Assembly: GCF_024979315.1 (NCBI RefSeq)
Contig: NZ_JANLCK010000001.1
Span: forward strand, 496,001 to 560,000
Source of the DNA: Herbiconiux oxytropis
GTDB lineage: Bacteria > Actinomycetota > Actinomycetes > Actinomycetales > Microbacteriaceae
Direction of reading: 5' to 3'
DNA length: 64,000 nt
Shown here: in pieces, positions 34,547-44,673 of the stretch
Layout: the number at the start of each line of letters is the position of its first letter
Numbering within the stretch: position 1 is the stretch's first letter
Position numbers and translations under genes: made by a program
Notes under the pieces: generated by a model
What the model was told of the DNA's origin: nothing
The model's input: only the letters and a program-made list of their open reading frames with translations
Databases searched by the model: none

Positions 34547-36283
34547 ATGACACTCCTGAGACTTCTCGGGCGCTTCCTCCGCCCGCACGGGCGCCCGATC
34601 GCGCTCATCGTGCTGTTCCAGCTCATCCAGTCGGTGGCCTCGCTCTACCTCCCCACGCTGAACGCCGACATCATCGATCAGGGCGTGGCGAGGGGCGACA
34701 CCGCTTACGTGCTCTCGACCGGCCTCGTGATGCTCGGCATCACCGTCCTGCAGGTCGCCGCGTCGATCACCGCCGTCTACTTCGGGGCGAAGGTCGCCAT
34801 GGCACTCGGGCGCGACCTCCGCGGCGCCATCTTCCACCGCGTGAGCGGCTTCAGCGAGCGCGAGGTCTCGGGCTTCGGCGCCCCCTCCCTCATCACGCGC
34901 TCCACGAACGACGTGCAGCAGGTGCAGATGCTCGCGCTCATGACGTTCACGCTGCTGGTCTCCGCGCCCATCCTCGCCGTGGGCGGCGTCATCCTGGCCC
35001 TGCAGCAAGATCTGGAGCTCTCCTGGATCATCGCGGTGAGCGTGCCCGTGCTCCTCATCGCGCTGAGCCTCATCATCGTGCGGATGGTGCCGCAGTTCCG
35101 CCGCATGCAGACCCGTATCGACACCGTCAACCGGGTGCTGCGGGAGCAGCTCACGGGCATCCGCGTGGTGCGCGCCTTCGTGCGAGAGGGCGTCGAGACC
35201 GAGCGCTTCGCCGAGGCCAACGCCGCCGTCACCGATTCGGCGCTGCGGGCGGGCCGGCTGATGGCTCTCATGTTCCCGACGGTCATGCTCATCCTCAACG
35301 TGTCGAGCGTGGCCGTGATCTGGTTCGGTGCCTTCCGGATCGACTCGGGCTCGATGCAGGTGGGCACACTCATCGCGTTCCTCAGCTACCTCGTGCAGAT
35401 CCTGATGGCGGTGATGATGGCGACGTTCATGGCCATGATGATCCCGCGCGCCTCGGTCTGCGCCGATCGCATCACCGAGGTGCTCGAGACCGAGACCTCC
35501 GTGACGCCGCCCGCTCACCCCGTGCACGAGCTCCCGCTGCACGGCGTCGTCGAGCTCCGCGGCGCCTCGTTCTCGTACCCCGGCGCCGAGCAGCCCGTGC
35601 TGCGCGACCTCGACATCACCGTGCAGAGCGGCCAGACCCTCGCGATCATCGGATCGACGGGCGCGGGCAAGACCACGTTCGTCAATCTGCTCCCGCGCCT
35701 GTTCGACGCCACGGCAGGCTCGGTGCTCGTCGACGGTGTCGACGTGCGCGAGCTCGACCCCGATCTGCTCTGGAGCCGCATCGGCCTCGTGCCGCAGAGG
35801 CCCTACCTCTTCTCGGGCACCGTGGCCTCCAACCTCCGCTACGGCAAGCCCGACGCCACCGATGCCGAGCTCTGGCACGCGCTCGAGGTCGCTCAGGCCG
35901 CCGACTTCGTGCGCTCGATGGACGGCGGGCTCGACGCCGAGATCGCGCAGGGCGGCACCACCGTCTCGGGCGGCCAGCGGCAGCGGCTCGCCATCGCGCG
36001 CGCACTCGTGAAGCGGCCCGAGATCTACGTGTTCGACGACTCGTTCTCGGCACTCGACCTCACGACGGATGCGCGGCTCCGACGGGCCCTCCGTGCCGAT
36101 GTGAAGGGAGCGACGATGATCATCGTCGCCCAGCGGGTGTCGACCATCGTCGACGCCGACGTCATCGTGGTGCTGGAGGACGGCGCGATCGTGGGCCGTG
36201 GCACGCACGAGGAACTGCTCGCGACGAGCGAGACCTACGCCGAGATCGTGGCCTCCCAGCTGAGCGCGGAGGAAGCGGCATGA
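34547..36283 (+). CDS. Heterodimeric ABC exporter, degenerate-site subunit
   Basis: 578 residues: six membrane segments (about 15-310) fused to an ATPase domain (about 345-575). Walker A is GSTGAGKTT and signature VSGGQRQR. Walker B reads IYVFDDSFSALD, with Asp where catalytic Glu normally stands. That marks the non-hydrolysing site of heterodimeric exporters. The next gene, overlapping by four bases, supplies the partner. Substrate is unknown; such pairs often export drugs or lipids. Confidence 0.9.
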   Translation: MTLLRLLGRFLRPHGRPIALIVLFQLIQSVASLYLPTLNADIIDQGVARGDTAYVLSTGLVMLGITVLQVAASITAVYFGAKVAMALGRDLRGAIFHRVSGFSEREVSGFGAPSLITRSTNDVQQVQMLALMTFTLLVSAPILAVGGVILALQQDLELSWIIAVSVPVLLIALSLIIVRMVPQFRRMQTRIDTVNRVLREQLTGIRVVRAFVREGVETERFAEANAAVTDSALRAGRLMALMFPTVMLILNVSSVAVIWFGAFRIDSGSMQVGTLIAFLSYLVQILMAVMMATFMAMMIPRASVCADRITEVLETETSVTPPAHPVHELPLHGVVELRGASFSYPGAEQPVLRDLDITVQSGQTLAIIGSTGAGKTTFVNLLPRLFDATAGSVLVDGVDVRELDPDLLWSRIGLVPQRPYLFSGTVASNLRYGKPDATDAELWHALEVAQAADFVRSMDGGLDAEIAQGGTTVSGGQRQRLAIARALVKRPEIYVFDDSFSALDLTTDARLRRALRADVKGATMIIVAQRVSTIVDADVIVVLEDGAIVGRGTHEELLATSETYAEIVASQLSAEEAA

Positions 36284-38253
36284 GCGGGCCTGGAGCGACG
36301 CGCGGCCCCGTGCGCCGCGGCGGCCCGGGCGGCGGCCCGTTCGGCGGAGCCCAGCTGCCGGCCGAGAAGTCGATGACCTTCGGTCCGTCGGCCCTCCGGC
36401 TGCTGCGGCGCCTCGCACCGCACCGCGGACCCGTGCTCGCGGTGGTGCTGCTCGGCGCCATCAGCGTGGTGTTCACGGTCGTCGGCCCGTGGCTGCTCGG
36501 CCAGGGCACGAATCTCATCTTCGCGGGTGCGATCGGCCAGACCCTCCCCGCCGGCTCCACCAAGGAGGAGGTGGTCGAGGGCCTCAGGGTGAGCGGGCAG
36601 AGCGCCCAGGCCGACCTCATCAGCGGCATCGATCTCGTTCCCGGTCAGCACATCGACTTCAACGCCCTCGCCGTCGTGCTCGGCACGGTGCTCGTGCTCT
36701 ACGTGCTCGCCTCGGTGTTCTCCTGGGTGCAGGGGCGGCTCCTCAACACGGTCGTGCAGCGCACGACGTTCACTCTGCGTGAGGAGGTCGAGGCCAAGAT
36801 CAACCGCCTCCCCCTGTCGTACTTCGACAAGATGCCACGGGGCGAGCTGCTCAGCCGGGTCACGAACGACATGGACAACGTGGCGCAGAGCCTGCAGCAG
36901 ACGCTCAGCCAGCTGCTCACCTCGCTCCTGACCGTCGTCGGCATCCTGGTCATGATGTTCATCACGTCGCCGCTGCTCGCGGTGATCTCGCTCGTGACGA
37001 TCCCGCTCACGGTCGTCATCACCGCCCTCATCGCCAAGCGCTCGCAGAAGCTCTTCGTCACCCAGTGGAAGGCCACGGGCGAGCTCAACGCGCAGGTCGA
37101 GGAGAACTTCACCGGGCACGCCCTCGTGAAGGTCTTCGGCCGGCAGCGCGAGACCGAGGCCGCCTTCAGCGCCAAGAACGACGAGCTCTACCGCGCGAGC
37201 TTCGGTGCCCAGTTCGTCTCGGGCATCATCATGCCCGCCATGATGTTCGTGGGAAACCTCGTCTATGTCGTCATCGCCGTGGTGGGCGGGCTGCAGGTGG
37301 CCTCGGGGGCGCTCAGCATCGGTGCCGTGCAGGCATTCATCCAGTACTCCCGCCAGTTCACCCAGCCGCTCACCCAGCTCGGTTCGATGGTCAATCTCCT
37401 CCAGTCGGGGGTGGCCTCCGCCGAGCGCGTGTTCGAGCTGCTCGACGCCGAGGAGCAGACACCGGATGCGGCGCCCGCCGAGACGCCGCCGGCCGACGGC
37501 CCCGGCCGGCTCCGCTTCGAGGGCGTCTCGTTCCGCTACGTCGCCGACAGGCCCCTCATCGACGACCTCTCGCTCACGGCGGAGCCCGGTCAGACCGTGG
37601 CGATCGTGGGGCCCACGGGCGCAGGCAAGTCGACCCTCGTGAACCTCATCATGCGGTTCTACGAGCTCGATGCCGGCCGCATCACCCTCGACGGGGTCGA
37701 CATCGCCAGGATGACACGCCACGACCTGCGCTCCCGCACCGGGATGGTGCTGCAGGACACGTGGCTCTTCGGCGGCACGATCCGCGACAACATCGCCTAC
37801 GGCCGCCCCGACGCGACCGAGGAGGAGATCCTCGCCGCCGCGAGGGCGACCTACGTCGACCGCTTCGTGCACTCCCTGCCGGACGGCTACGACACGGTGC
37901 TCGACGACGAGGCCTCGAACGTCTCGGCCGGCGAGAAGCAGCTGCTCACCATCGCCCGAGCGTTCCTCGCCGAGCCGAGCGTGCTCATCCTCGACGAGGC
38001 CACGTCGTCCGTCGACACCCGCACCGAGCAGCTCGTGCAGAAGGCCATGTCGGCGCTCAGAGCCGACCGCACGAGCTTCGTCATCGCGCACCGTCTGTCC
38101 ACGATCCGCGACGCCGACCTCATTCTCGTGATGGAGTCGGGCTCGATCGTCGAGCAGGGCAGCCACGCCGAACTGCTGGCGGCCGGCGGCGCCTACGCGG
38201 CGCTCTACGCCGCGCAGTTCGCCGACGCCGCGCCGGAGCCAGAGGCCCGCTAG
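36280..38253 (+). CDS. Heterodimeric ABC exporter, catalytic subunit
   Basis: 657 residues. A Gly/Pro-rich N-terminal tail (about 1-30) precedes six membrane segments (about 45-355) and an ATPase domain (about 400-645). Walker A is GPTGAGKST, Walker [12 protein letters not shown] with the catalytic Glu, and the signature is altered to VSAGEKQL. A long segment between the first membrane helices ([19 protein letters not shown], about 85-105) is an extracytoplasmic insertion. It forms the transporter with the preceding gene. It ends by overlapping the convergent folD stop (CTAG). Confidence 0.9.
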   Translation: MSGPGATRGPVRRGGPGGGPFGGAQLPAEKSMTFGPSALRLLRRLAPHRGPVLAVVLLGAISVVFTVVGPWLLGQGTNLIFAGAIGQTLPAGSTKEEVVEGLRVSGQSAQADLISGIDLVPGQHIDFNALAVVLGTVLVLYVLASVFSWVQGRLLNTVVQRTTFTLREEVEAKINRLPLSYFDKMPRGELLSRVTNDMDNVAQSLQQTLSQLLTSLLTVVGILVMMFITSPLLAVISLVTIPLTVVITALIAKRSQKLFVTQWKATGELNAQVEENFTGHALVKVFGRQRETEAAFSAKNDELYRASFGAQFVSGIIMPAMMFVGNLVYVVIAVVGGLQVASGALSIGAVQAFIQYSRQFTQPLTQLGSMVNLLQSGVASAERVFELLDAEEQTPDAAPAETPPADGPGRLRFEGVSFRYVADRPLIDDLSLTAEPGQTVAIVGPTGAGKSTLVNLIMRFYELDAGRITLDGVDIARMTRHDLRSRTGMVLQDTWLFGGTIRDNIAYGRPDATEEEILAAARATYVDRFVHSLPDGYDTVLDDEASNVSAGEKQLLTIARAFLAEPSVLILDEATSSVDTRTEQLVQKAMSALRADRTSFVIAHRLSTIRDADLILVMESGSIVEQGSHAELLAAGGAYAALYAAQFADAAPEPEAR

Positions 38254-39134
38254 AGCCCGGCCCGGCGCTCCGCCTCGGCCACGACATTCTCGACGAGCAT
38301 CGCCCGGGTCATCGGGCCCACTCCCCCGGGAACGGGTGAGAGGAAGCCCGCGACCTCGGCCACGCCGGAGTCGACGTCTCCGATCAGCCGGGCCTTTCCG
38401 GTGGTGTCGTCGACCACGCGGGTGATGCCCACGTCGAGCACGGCGGCTCCGGGCTTGACCCAGTGGGCCTTGATGAGGCCGGGCACGCCCACGGCGGCGA
38501 TCACGACGTCGGCCCGGCGCACCTCCTTCTCCAGGTTCGGCGTGCGCGAGTGCGTGAGGGTGACCGTGGCGTCGATGCCCTTGCGGGTGAGCAGGAGCCC
38601 GAGCGGGCGGCCCACCGTGAGGCCGCGGCCGACCACCACGACGTGCTTGCCCGGCAGGGTCACACCGTACCTGCCGAGCATCTCGACGATGCCGGCAGGG
38701 GTGCAGGGCAGCGGTGAGTGCAGCTCGCCCGAGACGCCGAGCACGAGCCGGCCGAGGTTCGTGGGGTGCAGGCCGTCGCTGTCCTTCGCCGGGTCCATCA
38801 GCTCGAGCATGGCGTTCTCGTCGATGCCGGCGGGCAGCGGGAGCTGCACGATGTATCCGGTCACCGCGTCGTTCGCGTTGAGCTCGGCGATCGCGTCGCG
38901 CACATCCTGCTCCGTGGCCGAGGCCGGGAGGTCGACGCGCACCGATTCGATGCCCACCTCGGCGCAGTCGCGGTGCTTGCCCGCCACGTACGAGATCGAT
39001 CCCGGATCCTCGCCCACGAGCAGCGTGCCGAGACCGGGCACGATGCCCTCGGCCTTCAGCGCAGACACGCGCTCGGCGATCTCGCTCTTCAGCGCCGCAG
39101 CGGTGGCGTTGCCGTCGAGCTTCGTGGCTACCAC
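38250..39134 (-). CDS. folD: Methylenetetrahydrofolate dehydrogenase/cyclohydrolase
   Basis: 294 residues. It converts 5,10-methylene-THF to 10-formyl-THF in two NADP-dependent steps. [10 protein letters not shown] carries the catalytic Lys. [10 protein letters not shown] is the folate-site motif, and [14 protein letters not shown] is the Rossmann loop. [14 protein letters not shown] near the C-terminus is diagnostic. The GTG start overlaps the glyA 3' end by seven bases, so it is the second gene of a glyA-folD operon under the ZTP riboswitch. Confidence 0.96.
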   Translation of the reverse strand: MVATKLDGNATAAALKSEIAERVSALKAEGIVPGLGTLLVGEDPGSISYVAGKHRDCAEVGIESVRVDLPASATEQDVRDAIAELNANDAVTGYIVQLPLPAGIDENAMLELMDPAKDSDGLHPTNLGRLVLGVSGELHSPLPCTPAGIVEMLGRYGVTLPGKHVVVVGRGLTVGRPLGLLLTRKGIDATVTLTHSRTPNLEKEVRRADVVIAAVGVPGLIKAHWVKPGAAVLDVGITRVVDDTTGKARLIGDVDSGVAEVAGFLSPVPGGVGPMTRAMLVENVVAEAERRAGL

Positions 39135-40423
39135 TGCTCGAGGCCCGGGTAGAGCGGGAACCCGTCGGTGAGCGTGAGCACGCGGGCACGCAGCGCCTCC
39201 ACGTCGGGCGAGGGCGTGAGCGCGCTGCCGATGATGTCGGCGACCTCGACGAACTCGGTGTCGCCGAAGCCACGCGTGGCGAGGGCCGGCGTGCCGATCC
39301 GGAGACCGGAGGTGACCATCGGCGGGCGCGGGTCGAACGGCACAGAGTTCCGGTTCACCGTGATGCCGACCTCGTGCAGGATGTCCTCGGCCTGCTGGCC
39401 GTCGAGGGCGGAGTTGCGGAGGTCGGCGAGCACGAGATGCACGTCGGTGCCGCCCGTGAGCACGTCGACGCCGGCGGCGCGCGCGTCGTCGGCGGTGAGG
39501 CGCTCGGCGAGGATGCGGGCTCCGGAGAGCGTCCGCAGCTGGCGGTCCTTGAACTCGGGCTCGGCGGCGAGCTTGAACGCGGTGGCCTTGGCGGCGATCA
39601 CGTGCATGAGCGGTCCGCCCTGCTGGCCGGGGAACACGTTCGAGTTGAGCTTCTTCGCGAGCTCGGTGTCGCGGCTCACGATGAAGCCCGAGCGGGGGCC
39701 GCCGATGGTCTTGTGCACGGTGGAGGAGACCACGTCGGCGAACGGCACGGGCGAGGGGTGGAGCCCGGCGGCCACGAGACCGGCGAAGTGCGCCATGTCG
39801 ACCCAGAGCTTGGCGCCCACCTCGTCGGCGATGGCGCGGAAGGCGGCGAAGTCGAGCTGGCGGGGGTAGGCCGACCAGCCGGCGATGATCACCTGCGGCT
39901 TGTGCTCGAGGGCCTTGTCGCGCACCACGTCCATGTCGACCAGGAAGGTCTCGGGGTCGACGCCGTAGGAGACGGCGTTGTAGAGCTTGCCCGAGAAGTT
40001 GAGCTTCATGCCGTGCGTGAGGTGGCCGCCGTGCGCGAGCTCGAGGCCGAGGATGGTGTCACCGGGGGTGGCGATCGCGCTCAGCACGGCCGCGTTCGCG
40101 GTGGCGCCGGAGTGGGGCTGCACGTTGGCGTACTCGGCGCCGAAGAGGGCCTTGGCGCGGTCGATGGCGAGCTGCTCGGCCACGTCGACGAACTCGCAGC
40201 CGCCGTAGTAGCGGCGGCCCGGGTAGCCCTCGGCGTACTTGTTCGTGAGCACCGAGCCCTGCGACTCGAGCACGGCGCGAGGCACGAAGTTCTCGGAGGC
40301 GATCATCTCGAGGGTGCCGCGCTGGCGGCCGAGCTCGAGCTTGAGCACCTCGGCGATCTCGGGATCGACTTCGCTCAGCGGAGCATTGAAGTTGGAGGGT
40401 GGCGCAGTGAAGGTGTCGGACAT
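39128..40423 (-). CDS. glyA: Serine hydroxymethyltransferase
   Basis: 431 residues. A PLP enzyme that makes glycine and 5,10-methylene-THF from serine. The PLP-binding Lys lies in [14 protein letters not shown] (about residue 236). [13 protein letters not shown] and [12 protein letters not shown] are family marks. The chosen ATG has AAAGGAG seven bases upstream. The frame continues further back, but through the riboswitch. It heads a glyA-folD operon. Confidence 0.97.
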   Translation of the reverse strand: MSDTFTAPPSNFNAPLSEVDPEIAEVLKLELGRQRGTLEMIASENFVPRAVLESQGSVLTNKYAEGYPGRRYYGGCEFVDVAEQLAIDRAKALFGAEYANVQPHSGATANAAVLSAIATPGDTILGLELAHGGHLTHGMKLNFSGKLYNAVSYGVDPETFLVDMDVVRDKALEHKPQVIIAGWSAYPRQLDFAAFRAIADEVGAKLWVDMAHFAGLVAAGLHPSPVPFADVVSSTVHKTIGGPRSGFIVSRDTELAKKLNSNVFPGQQGGPLMHVIAAKATAFKLAAEPEFKDRQLRTLSGARILAERLTADDARAAGVDVLTGGTDVHLVLADLRNSALDGQQAEDILHEVGITVNRNSVPFDPRPPMVTSGLRIGTPALATRGFGDTEFVEVADIIGSALTPSPDVEALRARVLTLTDGFPLYPGLEQW

Positions 40424-40470
40424 GACGGGCTCCTTTTCGGCGTGACGGACTACGTGTGTCGGGATCCGTA

Positions 40471-40545
40471 TCGACCCAGGCGCGCGGCCGAATCCCTTGT
40501 CCGTCGCTTCCCGATGGTGAGCCATCTGAACGCCAGTTGCGACGC
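40471..40545 (-). promoter_or_regulatory. ZTP (pfl) riboswitch upstream of glyA
   Basis: Read on the minus strand. P1 pairs GTCGC (40543-40539) with GCGAC (40507-40503). P2 is GATGG-CTCA-CCATC (40526-40513). The conserved AACTGGCG and GGGAAGCGAC strings are present. P3 pairs CGGCC (40490-40486) with GGTCG (40476-40472), with CGCCTG in its loop, and loop CGCC can form the pseudoknot with GGCG. ZTP riboswitches sense the purine intermediate ZMP/ZTP and commonly precede glyA, folD and purH. The hairpin ACGGA/TCCGT (40469-40445) just before the ribosome site may be the switch. Confidence 0.8.
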
Positions 40546-40557
40546 GGCCAGCCTACC

Positions 40558-41796
40558 TCAGGAGCGCTGCGCGCGGCGAGTGAGTGCGGGGGTCGCGAGC
40601 AGCAGCCCGATTCCCACGGCGAGCCCGACCAGGTAGATCCACGGCAGGGAGGCGAGGCCGAACGAGTCGAGGAAGATCCCACCCACGAGCGCTCCCAGCC
40701 CGATGCCGGCGTTGAACGCGGTCGAGTAGAAGGCGCTGGCGGAGTCGCGGATCGCGGGCGACGCCTCGTGCATGAGGCGCGTGGGCAGCAGGGTCGGGAT
40801 GATCCCGAACGCGACACCCCAGACGAAGAACGCTCCGATCGCCACGACCGGGTTCGCCGCGAAGAGCGCGATCAGGAGAACCGAGGCGCCGGTTGCTCCG
40901 AGCGCGATCAGGAGGCCCGTGGTCGGGCGCCGACCGAAGACGGCTCCGGCCGCGAGCACACCGAGGGCTCCGGCCGCGCCGTAGACGAGCAGGAGCAGTC
41001 CGATCTGGCCCTCCGGAATCCCCATCTCGCTGATCATGAACGGCGCGATGTAGGTGTAGAAGGAGTAGTTGCCGATCATCACGACGGCGACGAGGATGCA
41101 GATGAGCGCGACCACGGGGATCGTGGGGTCGAGCGGGCCGCGACGGCGTTCGGCCCGGAGCGCCTTGGTGTCGGTGGAGACCTCGAGGTGCTTGCGGTGG
41201 TCGACGCGCGGCAGCAGCAGCCAGATGAAGACGGCGCCGAGCACCGCGAGCGCACCGATGCCGAGGAAGGGCACCCGCCAGCCGAAGGCGTGGCCGACCG
41301 TCGTGGCGAGCGGCACCCCGAGCACGAAGGCGAGCGTGCCGCCTCCCGTGGTGATGGCGACGGCGCGGCCGATCTGCTCCTTGGGCACGAGGTGGGCCGA
41401 GTAGGCGCCCACGACGCCCCAGAACACGCCGTGTGCCATGCCGCCGACCACACGGGCCACGACGAGAACCTCGAAGCTCGGGGCGAGGCCGCCGACGATG
41501 CTCGAGGCGGCGATGGCCAGGAGCACCATCATGAGCAGCAGATGCCGGGGCACCCGCCGGAACAGGAATGTCAGCGGAACGCTCGTGAGCACGACAGCGA
41601 ACGCGAAGAAGCTGATGAGCAGACCCACCTGGGACTCGGAGACGCCGAGGCCTGCGCTCATCTCGGGCAGGAGGCCCGTGGGGATCATCTCGGCGGTGAC
41701 CGAGAGGAAGACGGAGACGGCGAGCACGAGCAGGCCGCCCCAGGGGAAGGGTTTCACAGCGGGGACGGAGCCCGTCTTGGGCAGAAATGTGGTCAC
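40558..41796 (-). CDS. MFS transporter (sugar/drug efflux type)
   Basis: About 412 residues from a GTG (VTTFLPKTGS), 12 predicted membrane segments. FLFRRVPRHLLL after segment 2 is a divergent MFS loop, and GGMAHGVFWGVVGAYSAHLVP (about 108-128) resembles the sugar-efflux/arabinose-efflux group. Substrate is unknown. The open frame runs 60 codons further upstream, but the Arg-rich residues there are not membrane-protein-like. No clear ribosome site precedes the chosen GTG. Its stop codon abuts the riboswitch leader of glyA. Confidence 0.82.
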   Translation of the reverse strand: MTTFLPKTGSVPAVKPFPWGGLLVLAVSVFLSVTAEMIPTGLLPEMSAGLGVSESQVGLLISFFAFAVVLTSVPLTFLFRRVPRHLLLMMVLLAIAASSIVGGLAPSFEVLVVARVVGGMAHGVFWGVVGAYSAHLVPKEQIGRAVAITTGGGTLAFVLGVPLATTVGHAFGWRVPFLGIGALAVLGAVFIWLLLPRVDHRKHLEVSTDTKALRAERRRGPLDPTIPVVALICILVAVVMIGNYSFYTYIAPFMISEMGIPEGQIGLLLLVYGAAGALGVLAAGAVFGRRPTTGLLIALGATGASVLLIALFAANPVVAIGAFFVWGVAFGIIPTLLPTRLMHEASPAIRDSASAFYSTAFNAGIGLGALVGGIFLDSFGLASLPWIYLVGLAVGIGLLLATPALTRRAQRS

Positions 41797-42020
41797 GGAG
41801 GGCGCACCATTCGAAGACAACTCGACATTCGGCGGACAGAGGAGGCTCGAGTGCCGTTCCTGACGACCTGAAGCACCGAACCGCCTTCTCGGCGGGGACC
41901 CCCGTCGGCCTGCGACGTGATCTGCTCGGCGACGACTTCGTACATGCCCGTGGCCGGACGATGACCGTGCGACCACTGACTATTCTAGCTGAGAGCCGCC
42001 CGCTGGCAAGAGGAGACCCC

Positions 42021-42878
42021 ATGACGCTGCCGCACAACCATCTGGTGCTGACCTTCGTCTGCGCCGACCTGCCCGGGATCGTGCACGCGGTGAGCGGCGC
42101 CGTGGTGCAGTCCGGTGGCAACATCACCGAGAGCCAGCAGTTCTCCTCGGCCGACACCGGCCGGTTCTTCATGCGGCTCCAGGTGGAGGCGCAGGCCGGC
42201 CGCGACGTCTTCGAGGCGGCGCTCGCGCCCGTGGTCGAGCGCTACGGCATGGAGTGGCGGCTCGACGAGGTGGGGCGGCCGCTGCGCACCCTCGTGCTCG
42301 TCTCGACCGCCGCGCACTGCCTCAACGACCTGCTGTTCCGCCAGAGAGCCGGTCAGCTGCCGGTCGAGATCCCGCTCGTGCTCTCCAACCACGGGGTGCT
42401 GCGCGATCTCGCGGGTTTCTACGACGTGCCGTTCGAGTCGCTGCCGGTCACGGATGCCGCGTCGAAGGCCGCGTTCGAGGAGCGCGTCGTCCGCGCCGTC
42501 GACGAGCACGACATCGAGCTCGTCGTGCTCGCCCGCTACATGCAGATCATCTCGCCGGAGCTCTGCGACCGCCTCGCGGGCCGTCTGATCAACATCCACC
42601 ACTCGTTCCTGCCCGGCTTCAAGGGCGCGAACCCCTACAAGCAGGCGCACGCCCGCGGTGTGAAGCTCATCGGCGCCACGGCCCACTTCGTCACGAGCGA
42701 CCTCGACGAGGGTCCGATCATCGAGCAGAACGTCGTGCGCGTCGACCACACGCGCACACCCGCCGAGCTGGTCTCGATCGGTCAGGACGAGGAGAGCCGC
42801 ACCCTCACCCAAGCGGTGAAGTGGTTCGCCGAGGACCGCGTGCTCCAGGACGGCGCCCGAACGATCATCTTCCGCTGA
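42021..42878 (+). CDS. purU: Formyltetrahydrofolate deformylase
   Basis: 285 residues. An N-terminal ACT domain (about 5-85) and a formyltransferase-like domain (about 88-285). The hydrolase triad is visible as Asn and His in INIHHSFLPGF and Asp in DEGPII. It releases formate from 10-formyl-THF to balance one-carbon and glycine pools. ATG with AAGAGGAG upstream. A -10-like TATTCT lies at 41981-41986. It diverges from the MFS gene and shares pathway with glyA-folD. Confidence 0.95.
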   Translation: MTLPHNHLVLTFVCADLPGIVHAVSGAVVQSGGNITESQQFSSADTGRFFMRLQVEAQAGRDVFEAALAPVVERYGMEWRLDEVGRPLRTLVLVSTAAHCLNDLLFRQRAGQLPVEIPLVLSNHGVLRDLAGFYDVPFESLPVTDAASKAAFEERVVRAVDEHDIELVVLARYMQIISPELCDRLAGRLINIHHSFLPGFKGANPYKQAHARGVKLIGATAHFVTSDLDEGPIIEQNVVRVDHTRTPAELVSIGQDEESRTLTQAVKWFAEDRVLQDGARTIIFR

Positions 42879-42887
42879 CGCAGCCGC

Positions 42888-43676
42888 TCACACGATGACG
42901 GGACCCCAGGTGGGCTTCTGCGCGAACGCGTCGCGGTAGTACTCCTGCTCGACGAGCATGCTCGCGGCCTCCTCGTCGACCACGACCGTGGCACGCGGAT
43001 GCAGCTGGATGGCCGAGGCCGGCAGGCTCGCGGTGAGCGGTCCCTCCACCGCCGCCGCGACGGCGTGGGCCTTCTGCGCGCCGAAGGCCAGCAGCACGAG
43101 CCGCTTCGCCCGCAGGATGGTGCCGAGGCCCTGCGTGATGCTGTGCACGGGCACGTCGTCGATCGAGTCGAAGAAGCGCGCGTTGTCGGCCCTCGTCTGC
43201 CGGGTGAGGGTCTTCACGCGGGTGAGCGAGGCGAACGAGGAGCCCGGCTCGTTGAAGCCGATGTGCCCGTCGGTCCCGATGCCGAGCAGCTGCAGGTCGA
43301 CTCCGCCCGCGGCCAGGATGGCGTCCTCGTAGCGCTCGCCCGCGGTCTCGATGCCGAGCGCGCGACCGTCGGGCACGTGCACGGCCGCCGGGTCGAGCTT
43401 CAACGGCGTGACCACCTCGTTCGCGATCACGCTGTGGTAGCTCTGCGGGTGCGCCACCGGCAGCCCCACGTACTCGTCGAGCGCGAAGCCACGGAGCGAC
43501 GAGAGGTCGAGTCCGGCCCGCACGCGCTCCGCGAGGGCGCGGTACACCGGGAGCGGGGTGTCGCCGGTGGCGAGCCCCAGCACCGAGTCGGCCTTCGCGG
43601 CGACGAGCCGCTCGATCGCCTCGGCCACGAGGGCGCCGGCGGCACGCCGCGACCCGACGATGATCACTTCAGCCAT
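42888..43676 (-). CDS. nagB: Glucosamine-6-phosphate deaminase
   Basis: 262 residues. It converts glucosamine-6-phosphate to fructose-6-phosphate and ammonia. The motifs LDEYVGLP and GIGTDGHIGFNEPGS carry the active-site Asp and His. It is the last gene of the GlcNAc operon, overlapping the ROK kinase gene by eight bases. The chosen ATG gives the standard N-terminus MAEVIIVGS. It converges on purU. Confidence 0.96.
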   Translation of the reverse strand: MAEVIIVGSRRAAGALVAEAIERLVAAKADSVLGLATGDTPLPVYRALAERVRAGLDLSSLRGFALDEYVGLPVAHPQSYHSVIANEVVTPLKLDPAAVHVPDGRALGIETAGERYEDAILAAGGVDLQLLGIGTDGHIGFNEPGSSFASLTRVKTLTRQTRADNARFFDSIDDVPVHSITQGLGTILRAKRLVLLAFGAQKAHAVAAAVEGPLTASLPASAIQLHPRATVVVDEEAASMLVEQEYYRDAFAQKPTWGPVIV

Positions 43677-44673
43677 GCGGGATCCTCTCCACCTCGGGCG
43701 CCGACGGCGCACCCACGAGCGCGGCGCCGACCGCCGCGGCGGGGAAGCCCGCCGGCACGAGGAGCACCCGCTCGTCGAGCCCGAGCGACGCGAGGAACGG
43801 CGACTCCACGGCCCAGGATGCCAGAACCCGGCGCACTTCGTCGAGCAGCCACGGCCCGAGGTTGGAGAGCCCTCCCCCGATCATCACGATCTCGACGTCG
43901 AGGGTGAGCACGAGCATCCGCACCGCCGCCGCCACACCGTCGACGAAACGGTCCCGGATGCGCGTCGCCCCCGCATGACCGCCCTCGGCCGCGGCGAGCA
44001 GCGAGCGCACCGGATACGGGTCGTCGGTGGCCCACTGCCGCGCGATGGCCGATCCGGAGGCCACGGTCTCGAGGCACCCCCGCTGACCGCACGGGCACAG
44101 CGCACCGGCGGGGTCGAAGGGGATGTGACCGATCTCGCCCGCCGCGCCGCGCGCTCCGCGCCAGAGGGCTCCCTCGATGACGTGGCCGGCGGCGAGCCCG
44201 GTCCCGAGGTTGAGGTACGCGAGCGAACGGGCCGACGACCAGGCCGACGGCTCGCCCGAGAATGCCTCGCCCGAGAATGCAGTGCCGGGCGACGCCGCGT
44301 CCGGCCCCGCGGTGAGGAGCCGGTAGGCACCGAGCGCGGCGGCCTTGACGTCGTTCTCCACCTTGACCTCCCGGCCCAGGAGAGCCGAGAGCCGCCCGCC
44401 CACGTCGAGTTCGTCGAAGCCGAGGTTCACCGCGTGAGTGACGGTCCCGCGTGCCGCGTCGACCTGGCCCGGGATGCCGACACCGATCGAGGCGAACTGC
44501 CGGGGGTCGAGACCCGTCGCCGCCGCGACCCGCTCGACGCCGTCGAGGGCCGTGCGGATGACCGCCTCGGCGCCGAAGCCCGTCACGAGGCGCACGCGGT
44601 CCACGATCGCGCCGTCGTCGTCGAGCGCCACCGCGTCGGTCTTCGTGCCGCCGATGTCGAGGCCCAGCCTCAT
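43669..44673 (-). CDS. nagK: ROK family N-acetylglucosamine kinase
   Basis: 334 residues. ATP-binding GLDIGGTKTD, catalytic Asp in VENDVKAAALG and the zinc motif CPCGQRGCLE identify a ROK sugar kinase. In this cluster it most likely phosphorylates GlcNAc released by NagZ. An insertion after residue 115 includes AFSGEAFSGE, encoded by a perfect 15-base tandem duplication (44251-44280). It overlaps nagB by eight bases and nagZ by four. Confidence 0.88.
   Translation of the reverse strand: MRLGLDIGGTKTDAVALDDDGAIVDRVRLVTGFGAEAVIRTALDGVERVAAATGLDPRQFASIGVGIPGQVDAARGTVTHAVNLGFDELDVGGRLSALLGREVKVENDVKAAALGAYRLLTAGPDAASPGTAFSGEAFSGEPSAWSSARSLAYLNLGTGLAAGHVIEGALWRGARGAAGEIGHIPFDPAGALCPCGQRGCLETVASGSAIARQWATDDPYPVRSLLAAAEGGHAGATRIRDRFVDGVAAAVRMLVLTLDVEIVMIGGGLSNLGPWLLDEVRRVLASWAVESPFLASLGLDERVLLVPAGFPAAAVGAALVGAPSAPEVERIPHG
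44251..44280. repeat. 15-bp tandem duplication inside nagK
   Basis: CTCGCCCGAGAATGC occurs twice in a row (44251-44265 and 44266-44280). It keeps the frame and encodes AFSGE twice in a surface-loop-like insertion. It looks like a recent slippage duplication. Confidence 0.9.

Noticed and set aside
36235-39273. Minus-strand open frame of over 1,000 codons
   Set aside because: It lies antisense to the ABC exporter and out of frame with folD; composition is Arg/His/Gly-rich. Real genes explain the region fully.
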